From Desulfofustis sp. (GTDB lineage Bacteria > Desulfobacterota > Desulfobulbia > Desulfobulbales > Desulfocapsaceae), in contig JARFQM010000292.1 of the NCBI GenBank assembly GCA_029287755.1, positions 1 to 43,971 on the forward strand: 43,971 nt of DNA. The letters run 5' to 3'. The position numbers and the translations under genes were made by a program. Positions 26,284-33,507 of this stretch are shown here, one piece after another. The notes under the pieces were generated by a model that saw only the letters and a program-made list of their open reading frames with translations, ran no database searches and had not been told where the DNA came from. How positions within the stretch are numbered: position 1 is the first letter of the stretch; the number at the start of each line of letters is the position of its first letter.

Positions 26284-26312
26284 TGTATACCTAACCTTTA
26301 CGTTTAAGTCAA
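26284..26312 (-). promoter_or_regulatory. Promoter with candidate MerR-type operator for the beta-oxidation operon
   Basis: On the minus strand TTGACT (26312-26307) and TATACA (26289-26284) are separated by 17 bases. The -35 box runs directly into TAAACGTAAAGG, giving TTGACTTAAACGTAAAG, which is very similar to the TTGACCTTAACGTTAA of the Fe-S oxidoreductase promoter at 11096-11125. The match in both sequence and position relative to the promoter makes shared control likely. The rest of the gap 26212-26511 holds a 10-base palindrome TTTACGTAAA at 26489-26498 and no gene. Confidence 0.65.
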
Positions 26313-26511
26313 CTAATAAATCAATAACAATCCCCGGCACGTCAACAATTACAGAACTGGGGAAAAAGTACAGACAAACAAATATATGTATTGTATTCGA
26401 TACTTTAATAAGATCGAAAAAGATCGCTACATTGTGGCATGGGAGGTTTCTCACCACTGCATAGAGGACTTTCCGATCGCCATTATTGTTTACGTAAAGA
26501 AAAGGTAGGTC

Positions 26512-26874
26512 CTATTTTCTGATTAACGGATTACAATTTTTAATCGTTACCTTGCCCTGCAGCAGATTACCCTTTGAGTATTCACTGAACACGCAGGTAT
26601 TGGTGCGCGGATCATAGTTCTCCACCCATAGATGGTCGTCCTTCCAGGTGGTGGTTATATGATAATATCCGTCAGGCACGGAGATGGTCATCACTCCGCC
26701 GTAGCGCTTGACGAACATCTGTTCCAGCCAGAAGTAATAGGTGGTCCAGCCGGCCAGCAGGACTATTCCCGAAAGCACCAGGGCCACCTTCCATTTTTCT
26801 CCCTTGGCGCCGAAACCGTAGAATAGACCGCCAACAATCAGGAAAATCAGTATCCAGTACAAGTAAGTAATCAT
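26512..26874 (-). CDS. Small membrane protein of unknown function
   Basis: A 120-residue protein starting at the ATG at 26874, which has GGAGG eight bases upstream; a longer frame to 26931 has no such support. Two hydrophobic segments (about residues 3-19 and 29-48) are followed by a soluble domain of about 65 residues containing two cysteines (NTCVFSEY and IKNCNPLIR) and many aromatic residues. This would place the C-terminal domain on one side of the membrane, with a possible disulfide if it is periplasmic. I do not recognise the family. It is a single gene upstream of, and on the same strand as, the beta-oxidation operon, 300 bases away with a promoter between, so a shared role is not implied. 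Confidence 0.65.
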   Translation of the reverse strand: MITYLYWILIFLIVGGLFYGFGAKGEKWKVALVLSGIVLLAGWTTYYFWLEQMFVKRYGGVMTISVPDGYYHITTTWKDDHLWVENYDPRTNTCVFSEYSKGNLLQGKVTIKNCNPLIRK

Positions 26875-27170
26875 CTCTAATTCCTCCGCTGAAACGTCAG
26901 GACTCACACTTCTGTTGTGTACAGTTTGCACGGCAAAATCGGGAATTCGCAGTGCAGCATAGCGCGCCCCCCGGCCGCTGTCATAATCAAGGGCAGAACC
27001 GCAGTGGGGGGATCACCGCCGCCAGGAGGTCCTCCCACAGGACATTTCTTCAACCTGCCCTTGCTGCCATTCTACACAGTAGCGCACCAAGGGCCGATTG
27101 CAATATGCACGAGGTTCGTGTTTAATGGATCGAAAGCCACCTATCTGACAAATCTGCCTCCCATCAGGTG

Positions 27171-28349
27171 ATGAATAAAGACAGCTCGAAAAAAGAAATG
27201 AAAACCGGAGTGGTATTTGGCGGTTCGGGCCTCATCGGGGGAACCATTGTCAATTTCTACAAACAGCGCCGGCCGGGCATCGTCGACATGCTGGCTCCGA
27301 GCAGCAAGAAGGTGTCGATGCAGAACTGTAAGGACATCCGCAACTATCTGCTCTCCGTCAGACCTGATTTTGTCATCAATGCGGCAATCGCCAATATCAA
27401 CGCCGATCCCCAACTGTCCTTCGAGGTTAACTACGTGGGGGCCGTCAATGTCGCCAGGGCGGCCGCTTCACTGAATGTGCCCTACTTCTTTTTCAGTTCC
27501 GCAGCGACCCTGCCCCAGGGTGTAGGGTTGCGCGAGACAGACACTCTGCCGCTGAACGCAAAGCTGAGCAACTACGCCAAATCGAAGCTGATGGCCGAGG
27601 AAACCCTGAAATATATGGCGGCCAAAGAAGGACTGGACTATACCTGTATCAGGCTCTCCATTGTCTATGGCAACCACGATCACAAGATCCAGGGATTTCA
27701 TCGCCTGCTGTTTTCCATCGCCGATGAGTCGATGCCGTTTCTGTTCACCAAGAAGGGCATCAAACACTCCTACACCAACTGCAGGAAACTCCCCTACCTG
27801 ATTCACCACATGCTTGACAGGCGGGAAGAATTCGGCTGCCAGACCTATCATTTCGTCGATCCGGAACCGGTGGAACTGGCTGATCTGATTATGACCATCA
27901 GATCTCACCTGCAGTTGAAAAGCCCCCGCAACGTGTATGTCCCCTACTCGGTCGCCCGAACCGGCAAGAAGTCCATTCAGATAATACTGCGGCTGCTCAC
28001 CAAAGTGGGACTACAAGCGAAGCTGCCCCCGGAACTGATGTTTCTCGGCGCTTTTTACCGCACCCAGACGCTTTCCTGCGAGAAACTGGAAAATTCGAGT
28101 TTCGAGGATCCGATGCCCGAGGAAACCGTCTATACCAGGCTGCCGGAAATGATGATCTATTACCTGAACCGCTGGGCCCACCAGAACCTGATCACCACAT
28201 TCGAGGAAAAAGTCAAGTTCGACAGCCAGATCCACGAGGATTTCAAACACAATCCCATGGCACTGTTGGAGAGCATCCATCGGGATGCCACCTCACCCTT
28301 CGATCCTGAAATTCCTGAATCGGTTTCGTCCGATTTCAATCAGCTGTAA
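27171..28349 (+). CDS. NAD-dependent epimerase/dehydratase-family protein (extended SDR)
   Basis: A 392-residue protein of the extended short-chain dehydrogenase family. The NAD-binding loop is GGSGLIGG near residue 18. The catalytic Tyr-x-x-x-Lys is in NYAKSKLMAEE, preceded by FSSAATLPQG with the serines of the active site. The C-terminal 130 residues are unusual for a sugar-nucleotide epimerase and include a helical segment with many basic residues (GKKSIQIILRLL) that could touch the membrane; overall it resembles SDRs involved in lipid or sterol metabolism. An ATG at 27171 and one at 27198 are both possible starts; neither has a convincing ribosome binding site. Its last 14 bases overlap the end of the convergent Sel1-repeat gene. 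The substrate is unknown. Confidence 0.75.
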   Translation: MNKDSSKKEMKTGVVFGGSGLIGGTIVNFYKQRRPGIVDMLAPSSKKVSMQNCKDIRNYLLSVRPDFVINAAIANINADPQLSFEVNYVGAVNVARAAASLNVPYFFFSSAATLPQGVGLRETDTLPLNAKLSNYAKSKLMAEETLKYMAAKEGLDYTCIRLSIVYGNHDHKIQGFHRLLFSIADESMPFLFTKKGIKHSYTNCRKLPYLIHHMLDRREEFGCQTYHFVDPEPVELADLIMTIRSHLQLKSPRNVYVPYSVARTGKKSIQIILRLLTKVGLQAKLPPELMFLGAFYRTQTLSCEKLENSSFEDPMPEETVYTRLPEMMIYYLNRWAHQNLITTFEEKVKFDSQIHEDFKHNPMALLESIHRDATSPFDPEIPESVSSDFNQL

Positions 28350-28830
28350 AACGACACCATTGGGGAGTGGCGGCGCACATCTTATCCAACTCGCCGGCAG
28401 CTTCGAGGTGACCGCCGTCGGCAGCCATCTTGAGCCAGGAGGCAGCCTGCCCGGGATCACTCTTCCTATGGGCCATTCCCAGAAAATACTGGGCGTCCAC
28501 CTGGCCCATTTCCGCTGATCTGGTCAACCAGTAAAGGGCCTTTACCCGGTCTTTTCCAAGTTTCGTGCCGTTCAGATAGAGAAAGGCCAAGTCGAACGCC
28601 GCTTCCTTGTGACCGCCTTCCGCAGCGCTTTCCAGGAGCTTGACCGCTTCCTCGACATCGAACTCGATGCCTCCCTTGCCCTTGAGGTAGAGATGGGCCA
28701 GGGTATACTGGGCCTGGGGATCGCCGTTGCTCGCATCTTCGATCAGATGAGTATTATCAAAGGACTGGGTCTGGGCGGTGGAACAGAGAAGCACAAGCAG
28801 GGCTGTTAAGAGGATGCGCAGAATATTCAT
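28336..28830 (-). CDS. Sel1-repeat (TPR-like) exported protein
   Basis: A 164-residue protein with a Sec signal peptide (MNILRILLTALLVLLCSTA, cleavage after about residue 22). The mature part is made of about three and a half Sel1-like repeats, each with the usual A-Q-Y-x-L-A and A-x-x-L-x-x-A-A pattern (AQYTLAHLYLKGKG; EAAFDLAFLYLNGT; AQYFLGMAHRK). Such repeats mediate protein contacts in the periplasm or at the envelope. It begins three bases after the stop of the glutaryl-CoA dehydrogenase gene upstream in the same strand's order, so the two may share a transcript. No more specific function can be given. Confidence 0.85.
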   Translation of the reverse strand: MNILRILLTALLVLLCSTAQTQSFDNTHLIEDASNGDPQAQYTLAHLYLKGKGGIEFDVEEAVKLLESAAEGGHKEAAFDLAFLYLNGTKLGKDRVKALYWLTRSAEMGQVDAQYFLGMAHRKSDPGQAASWLKMAADGGHLEAAGELDKMCAATPQWCRFTAD

Positions 28831-28832
28831 AA

Positions 28833-30011
28833 TTAACGATAGGCCGCCAGTCCCGTCACCTCTTCCCCGATAATGAGCGTATGAATGTCATGGGTGCCTT
28901 CATAGGTGTACACCGATTCCAGATTGGCGGCATGACGCATGATCGGATATTCACCCATGATGCCGTTGGCCCCGAGCATGGTCCTGGCCGAGCGGCAGAT
29001 GTCGAGCGCCACCTGGACATTGTTCATCTTGGCCATCGACACCTGGGCCGGTGTCGCTTTGCCCAGATCTTTGAGCCTGCCAAGCTGCAAGACGAGAAGC
29101 TGCCCTTTGGTGATTTCGGTGACCATCTCGGTAAGCTTTTTCTGCTGCAGCTGAAATCCGCCGATCGGCCGGTCGAACTGAACCCTGGTGAGAGAGTAGT
29201 CCAGGGCTGTCTGATAACAGTTGTCGGCGGCTCCCAGGGCGCCCCAGGCTATGCCGTAACGGGCCTGGGTCAGGCAGCTCAGGGGTCCTTTAAGGCCGGT
29301 TACACCGGGGAGCAGGCTGGCCGATTCCTCGACCACGACATTGTCGAAAATCAGCTCCGAGGTCACCGAGGCGCGCAAACTCCACTTGCCCTTCATCTGC
29401 GGAGCAGTGAACCCGGGCGTCCCTTTTTCCACTAGGAAACCGCGCACGCCTTCCTCGGTGGCCGCCCAGACCAGGGCAACGTCGGCAATGGAGCCATTGG
29501 TAATCCACATCTTGGTGCCGTTGATAAGCCAGGTCCCGTCAGCCCGCCGTTCCGCTCTGGTTCGCATACCGCTCGGGTTGGAACCAAAGTCGGGCTCAGT
29601 GAGCCCGAAGCAGCCGATGATCTCACCGGCAGCCATTTTAGGAAGCCAGAATTCCCTCTGGGCCTCGCTGCCGAAGGTGAAAATCGGGTACATAACCAGG
29701 GAGCCCTGCACCGAGGCCATACTGCGCAGCGCGGAATCCCCGCGTTCCAGTTCGTACATCAGCAGACCGTAGGCCACGCTGGAGAGTCCGGCGCAGCCAT
29801 ACTCTTCCGGCAGCGATGGTCCGAAGAATCCAAGAGTGCCCATTTCCGGAATCAGGTGCTCAGGAAAGGTTTCCCGCTGAGCATGCTCGTCGATACTATC
29901 CATTACCTTCTCGTTGACAAAGGCGCGGGCCGTCTCCCTGACGAGTTTTTCTTCGTCCTCAAGCAGATCCTGGAAATTCATGTAGTCGGTGAGTTCAGTG
30001 GTCTTGTCCAT
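28833..30011 (-). CDS. gcdH: Glutaryl-CoA dehydrogenase
   Basis: A 392-residue acyl-CoA dehydrogenase very close to human GCDH over its whole length (YGCAGLSSVAYGLL, GCFGLTEP, TYEGTHDIHTLI). The catalytic base is Glu371 in YEGTHDIH. Residues that hold the substrate's distal carboxylate in the human enzyme are kept: Arg96, Ser97 and Ser100, with Glu89. The Tyr just before the catalytic Glu is also kept, which may indicate the decarboxylating type (glutaryl-CoA to crotonyl-CoA plus CO2). The ATG at 30011 was preferred over a TTG at 30047 since AGG lies six bases upstream and the extra residues are not family-like. It serves aromatic, lysine or dicarboxylate breakdown. Its electrons would go to ETF. 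Confidence 0.92.
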   Translation of the reverse strand: MDKTTELTDYMNFQDLLEDEEKLVRETARAFVNEKVMDSIDEHAQRETFPEHLIPEMGTLGFFGPSLPEEYGCAGLSSVAYGLLMYELERGDSALRSMASVQGSLVMYPIFTFGSEAQREFWLPKMAAGEIIGCFGLTEPDFGSNPSGMRTRAERRADGTWLINGTKMWITNGSIADVALVWAATEEGVRGFLVEKGTPGFTAPQMKGKWSLRASVTSELIFDNVVVEESASLLPGVTGLKGPLSCLTQARYGIAWGALGAADNCYQTALDYSLTRVQFDRPIGGFQLQQKKLTEMVTEITKGQLLVLQLGRLKDLGKATPAQVSMAKMNNVQVALDICRSARTMLGANGIMGEYPIMRHAANLESVYTYEGTHDIHTLIIGEEVTGLAAYR

Positions 30012-30112
30012 GGCGTGCCTGTAATCGTTGGGTAAGCGTGAAGGCAATAAACTGACGTTGTATTTATCAGAGTTTTCATGAATAGTATAGCTGAATCAGC
30101 GAGGAATACGAC

Positions 30113-30535
30113 ATGAATGAGGACCAGAAAAACCTGTTGCAGTCAGCCGCGCAGGCCGCCCTGCTGGCCTATGCGCCCTATTCCGGCTTCCGGGTCGGAG
30201 CCGCCGTGCTGACCCCGGGCGGCATCTTCGCGGGCGCCAACATCGAAACGGCTTCCACCAATCTGGGAATCTGCGCCGAGCGGGCGGCGCTGACCCACGC
30301 CCGCATGCGCGGCGAACGGGAAATACTGGGCATCGCAGTCGCCTGTCCCGACGCCCGCCAGAATGAAGACGGCAGCGTCGACGAGTGTGGCGCCATGCCC
30401 TGCGGTGCCTGCCGCCAGTGGCTGGCCGAACTGGCCCCCCGCGCCTGGGTGGTAACCAGCAGTTCTAACAAGGTTTACCACCTGGAAGATCTGCTGCCCT
30501 GCGCCTTTCAACTGCGCCTGGACAGCAGCGCCTGA
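30113..30535 (+). CDS. cdd: Cytidine deaminase
   Basis: A 140-residue tetrameric-type cytidine deaminase converting (deoxy)cytidine to (deoxy)uridine. The zinc ligands and catalytic Glu are in CAERAAL (Cys, Glu) and PCGACRQWL (two Cys). The substrate-binding start YAPYSGFRVGAAV is intact, as is NIETASTNLGICAER. The ATG at 30113 has GAGGA seven bases upstream. It is on the plus strand and convergent with punA, separated by a shared terminator hairpin. It completes the nucleoside salvage block by feeding uridine to the pyrimidine phosphorylase at 37575-38891. Confidence 0.95.
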   Translation: MNEDQKNLLQSAAQAALLAYAPYSGFRVGAAVLTPGGIFAGANIETASTNLGICAERAALTHARMRGEREILGIAVACPDARQNEDGSVDECGAMPCGACRQWLAELAPRAWVVTSSSNKVYHLEDLLPCAFQLRLDSSA

Positions 30536-30550
30536 TATTTTTAGAAGTTC

Positions 30551-30569
30551 TTTTCAGGTTGCCTGAAAA
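30551..30569. terminator. Bidirectional terminator between cdd and punA
   Basis: TTTTCAGG (30551-30558), loop TTG, then CCTGAAAA (30562-30569) form an eight-base stem flanked by A- and T-rich sequence. It sits between the stops of two convergent genes (30535 and 30599). Confidence 0.75.
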
Positions 30570-30598
30570 AATTAGGATTTTTGTTCAATCTCTGCTGC

Positions 30599-31426
30599 TT
30601 AGCCTAAAGGCCAGGAGCCGACAATCGCTTCCAGCAGGCTAATGAAGGTGGAGCGCACCTGTTCCCCGACCCTGATAATCTCGTCGTGATCCAGGGGCTG
30701 ATCGAGAATGCCTGTGCCCATGTTGGTGATACAGGAAAGCCCCAGTACCTTCATGCCGCCGTGTACGGCGGTGATCACTTCCGGGACCGTCGACATGCCG
30801 ACCGCGTGGCCACCCAGCAGCCCGAGCATGCGCACTTCACTGGCCGTTTCGTAGCTGGGACCGGGCATGTAACAGTAGACGCCTTCCCTGAGTTCGATAC
30901 CCAGCTTGGCAGCGCACCTCTTGGCCAGTTCCCTGACCTCTCTGCTGTAAGGATCGGACATATCGTTGAAGCGCGGACCGAAATCGTCGAGATTGACACC
31001 ACGCAGCGGAGAGTCGGTAACCATTTTGATATGATCCCGAATCAGCATCAGGTCTCCGGGCCGAAGATTCGGGTCGAGACTGCCGGCGGCGTTGGTGACG
31101 ATGAGGCTTTCCACGCCGAGTATTTTCATGCAGCGCACCGGAAAGACCACCTCGGCCATGGACAGCCCCTCGTAATAATGCGGGCGTCCCTGCAGGACCA
31201 TCACAGGGCAGCCCTGCAGCTCACCGGTCACCAGGCGGCCGTTGTGCCCCTGGACGGTTGCAGCGTGGAAATGCGGGATCTCTCTGTAGGGGATCACCAC
31301 CGGCTCCTCCACCCGGTCGGCCAGCGCCCCGAGACCGGAGCCCAGGACAATGCCGAGTCGCGGTTTCACCGCAATCTTATCTTCGATGTAGGAGGCGCCT
31401 TCTCTTATCTGGGCAATGAGTTCCAT
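30599..31426 (-). CDS. punA: Purine-nucleoside phosphorylase (trimeric type)
   Basis: A 275-residue enzyme that splits purine nucleosides with phosphate to free base and (deoxy)ribose 1-phosphate. The phosphate-binding GSGLG is at residues 29-33. QGRPHYYEG, NAAGSLDPN, PGPSYETASEVR (purine-site Glu) and CITNMGTG (the Asn that selects 6-oxopurines) are all present, marking the trimeric class used for inosine and guanosine. The start has AAAGGGG upstream. It directly follows the second permease gene with no gap, so it is the last gene of the transport operon. Import and phosphorolysis are therefore co-expressed. Confidence 0.95.
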   Translation of the reverse strand: MELIAQIREGASYIEDKIAVKPRLGIVLGSGLGALADRVEEPVVIPYREIPHFHAATVQGHNGRLVTGELQGCPVMVLQGRPHYYEGLSMAEVVFPVRCMKILGVESLIVTNAAGSLDPNLRPGDLMLIRDHIKMVTDSPLRGVNLDDFGPRFNDMSDPYSREVRELAKRCAAKLGIELREGVYCYMPGPSYETASEVRMLGLLGGHAVGMSTVPEVITAVHGGMKVLGLSCITNMGTGILDQPLDHDEIIRVGEQVRSTFISLLEAIVGSWPLG

Positions 31427-32380
31427 CTAATTTTCCCCTTTATCGAAGATTTTTCCGATCGAAGCCGGCGGCTGGGATCGACCGACCCAGCCCACCAGGA
31501 TCACGATGGTCAGAATATAGGGCAGGGTGGCGAGCAGGCTCGAGGGTATCGGCACCCCTTTGGCGCCCATGAAAATCTCCAGCCCCTTGGCAGCGCCGAA
31601 AATGAGGCAGGCCAGCAGCGCCCCCTGGGGTTTCCATTTGCCGAAAATCATTGCCGCCAGGGCGATGAACCCATGTCCCGAGATCAGGGTGTTGCTGAAC
31701 CTGGAGACCACGGCAATCGACATTGCCGCACCGCCGAGTCCGGCCAAAAACCCAGAGGTGATCACCGCGCCATAACGGATCTTGAATACCGAGATGCCCA
31801 GCGAGTCGGCTGCTTCGGGATGTTCGCCTACGGCTCGCAGGCGCATGCCCAGGCTGGTTTTGTAGAGCACGAACCAGGTCACGAAAACCAAAAGGAAGGC
31901 GAGGTAGACGGTGGCGAAGCGATTGAAGACCAGGTCCATGAACCCGGCCGAAGGAAAGAGCTTGCCCTCGCCGAACAGAAAGTCGAACGGCAACGGAATC
32001 TTGTTCGGCACGGTCAGGGTCTGGGTGGCACCGTCGAACACCAGACGGCTGATAAACAGGGCAAACCCGACCCCCAGAAAATTGATGGCAATCCCCGAGA
32101 CGATCTGTTCGGCGGAGAACGACACGGTGGCGATGGCGTGGAGCAGCCCCAGTGACGCACCGGCCAGGCCGGCACAGACAAACCCAAGCCACGGATCCCC
32201 GGTGAAATAGGCCACCGCTGCCCCGACGAAGGCGCCAAAAAACATCATTCCTTCGAGTCCGATATTGATAATCCCCGAACGTTCGGTGATCACCCCGCCC
32301 ACGGCGGCGTAAATCAGCGGCGTGGAATACATCAGCGTGGTACCGATGATAAAGGCGATATCGTTCACAAAGGTTTCCAT
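31427..32380 (-). CDS. Nucleoside ABC transporter permease (BmpABC/NupQ type)
   Basis: A 317-residue inner membrane protein of the branched-chain/ribose permease family with about nine hydrophobic helices. Typical stretches are STPLIYAAVGGVITERSGIINIGLEG, MRLRAVGEHPEAADSLGI (the cytoplasmic coupling segment) and ISGHGFIALAAMIFGKWKP. It pairs with the permease upstream: the start ATG overlaps that gene's TGA. With the two-domain ATPase and a Bmp-type binding protein in the same operon, and punA downstream, nucleoside import is the most probable role. It corresponds to NupQ/YufQ of Bacillus; the exact nucleoside range is not visible. Confidence 0.92.
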   Translation of the reverse strand: METFVNDIAFIIGTTLMYSTPLIYAAVGGVITERSGIINIGLEGMMFFGAFVGAAVAYFTGDPWLGFVCAGLAGASLGLLHAIATVSFSAEQIVSGIAINFLGVGFALFISRLVFDGATQTLTVPNKIPLPFDFLFGEGKLFPSAGFMDLVFNRFATVYLAFLLVFVTWFVLYKTSLGMRLRAVGEHPEAADSLGISVFKIRYGAVITSGFLAGLGGAAMSIAVVSRFSNTLISGHGFIALAAMIFGKWKPQGALLACLIFGAAKGLEIFMGAKGVPIPSSLLATLPYILTIVILVGWVGRSQPPASIGKIFDKGEN

Positions 32381-33507
32381 CAGCTCTGCTCCCGCCTCGT
32401 TCTATAGGCCAGTATCATCCTGATCAGTTTGGGCATGGCGACGAAGAAGATGATGATGCCGATCATGATATTTATCACTTCGGTCGGTGCCCCCATCACA
32501 TCCTGAATCTTCGAGCCCCCGTATTTTAAAGCGCCGAAGAGCAGGCCGGCGAACACGCAGCCGGGTCCGCTGTTGTTGCCGATCAGGGACACGGCAATGC
32601 CGTCGAAACCGTAGCCCTCCATGATCGCCAGGGTGGCAATGCGGTGGCTGACGCCCAGCACCTGAAAGGCCCCGGCAGCGCCTGCCAGACCGCCGGCGAT
32701 AAGCATGGAGATAACCATGCTGCGCTTGACGCTGATGCCGCCCGCTTCGGCTGCCTGGGGGTTGTGCCCCACGGCCCGGAGCTCATAGCCGAGGGTGGTT
32801 TTGTTGAGGAGGTACCAGACCAGTGCGGCCAGCAGAAGGGCAAACACGAAACCGAGGTTGACCGGTGATTTGAGGATGTCCCAGAGCATCGGGTGTTCGC
32901 GCAGAAAGGCAATGCCCTCGGGGGTCCGCTTCCACTGCCCGAGAATATCAATTTGGGCAGTGGGCTGAATCGCATAGGTTTTTCCGGTCCCCTGCCTGCC
33001 AAAGGAGTCGATGGTGATTGCCCAGTTGGAGATATAGAGCGCCGTCCAGTTTAGCATGATGGTGGAGATCACCTCATTGACTCCGAAGCGGGCCTTGAAC
33101 CAGCCGGCCAGCCCGCCCCAGAAAGCCGCCACCAGCACCGCCGCAGCCACCGCGGCGAGGACGTGCAGAACCATGGGCAGCTCCAGATAGTAGCCGGCCC
33201 CAGCCGCCGCCAGAGCTCCCATGATATACTGGCCCTCGGCTCCGATATTAAAGAGCCCGGTACGCAGGGCGAAGGCCACCGACAGCCCGGTGATAATCAG
33301 CGGCGTCGAGTAGATGATTACATAGGAGACATACTTGGGGCGTGAGAAAATACCCTTGAGGATTACGCCATAGGCCTCCAGGGGGTTAAAGCCGGCCAGC
33401 AGCAGGATGATGCCGCCAAGCAAAAAGCCGGAGATCACCGACATCAAGGTGATCGACAACGCCCCGTTGAGAAACTTTTCTCTCAGGGAACTGCCTGGAC
33501 TGCTCAT
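32380..33507 (-). CDS. Nucleoside ABC transporter permease (NupP type)
   Basis: A 375-residue inner membrane permease, larger than its partner, with about nine helices. It has ALRTGLFNIGAEGQYIMGAL near the N terminus, a periplasmic loop of about 50 residues (around 185-225) and the coupling segment LGYELRAVGHNPQAAEAGGI. It overlaps the ATPase gene by four bases (ATGA) and the second permease by one. The heterodimer with the protein encoded at 31427-32380 would form the channel. Confidence 0.92.
   Translation of the reverse strand: MSSPGSSLREKFLNGALSITLMSVISGFLLGGIILLLAGFNPLEAYGVILKGIFSRPKYVSYVIIYSTPLIITGLSVAFALRTGLFNIGAEGQYIMGALAAAGAGYYLELPMVLHVLAAVAAAVLVAAFWGGLAGWFKARFGVNEVISTIMLNWTALYISNWAITIDSFGRQGTGKTYAIQPTAQIDILGQWKRTPEGIAFLREHPMLWDILKSPVNLGFVFALLLAALVWYLLNKTTLGYELRAVGHNPQAAEAGGISVKRSMVISMLIAGGLAGAAGAFQVLGVSHRIATLAIMEGYGFDGIAVSLIGNNSGPGCVFAGLLFGALKYGGSKIQDVMGAPTEVINIMIGIIIFFVAMPKLIRMILAYRTRREQS

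Noticed and set aside
26233..26457. A 74-codon frame upstream of the acyl-CoA ligase gene
   Set aside because: It spans the ligase promoter and has no start signal; the region is better explained as regulatory DNA.
30686..32155. A 489-codon open frame antisense to punA and the permease gene
   Set aside because: It covers two well-recognised genes, has a composition rich in His/Gln/Asp that is typical of antisense frames, and has no start signal.
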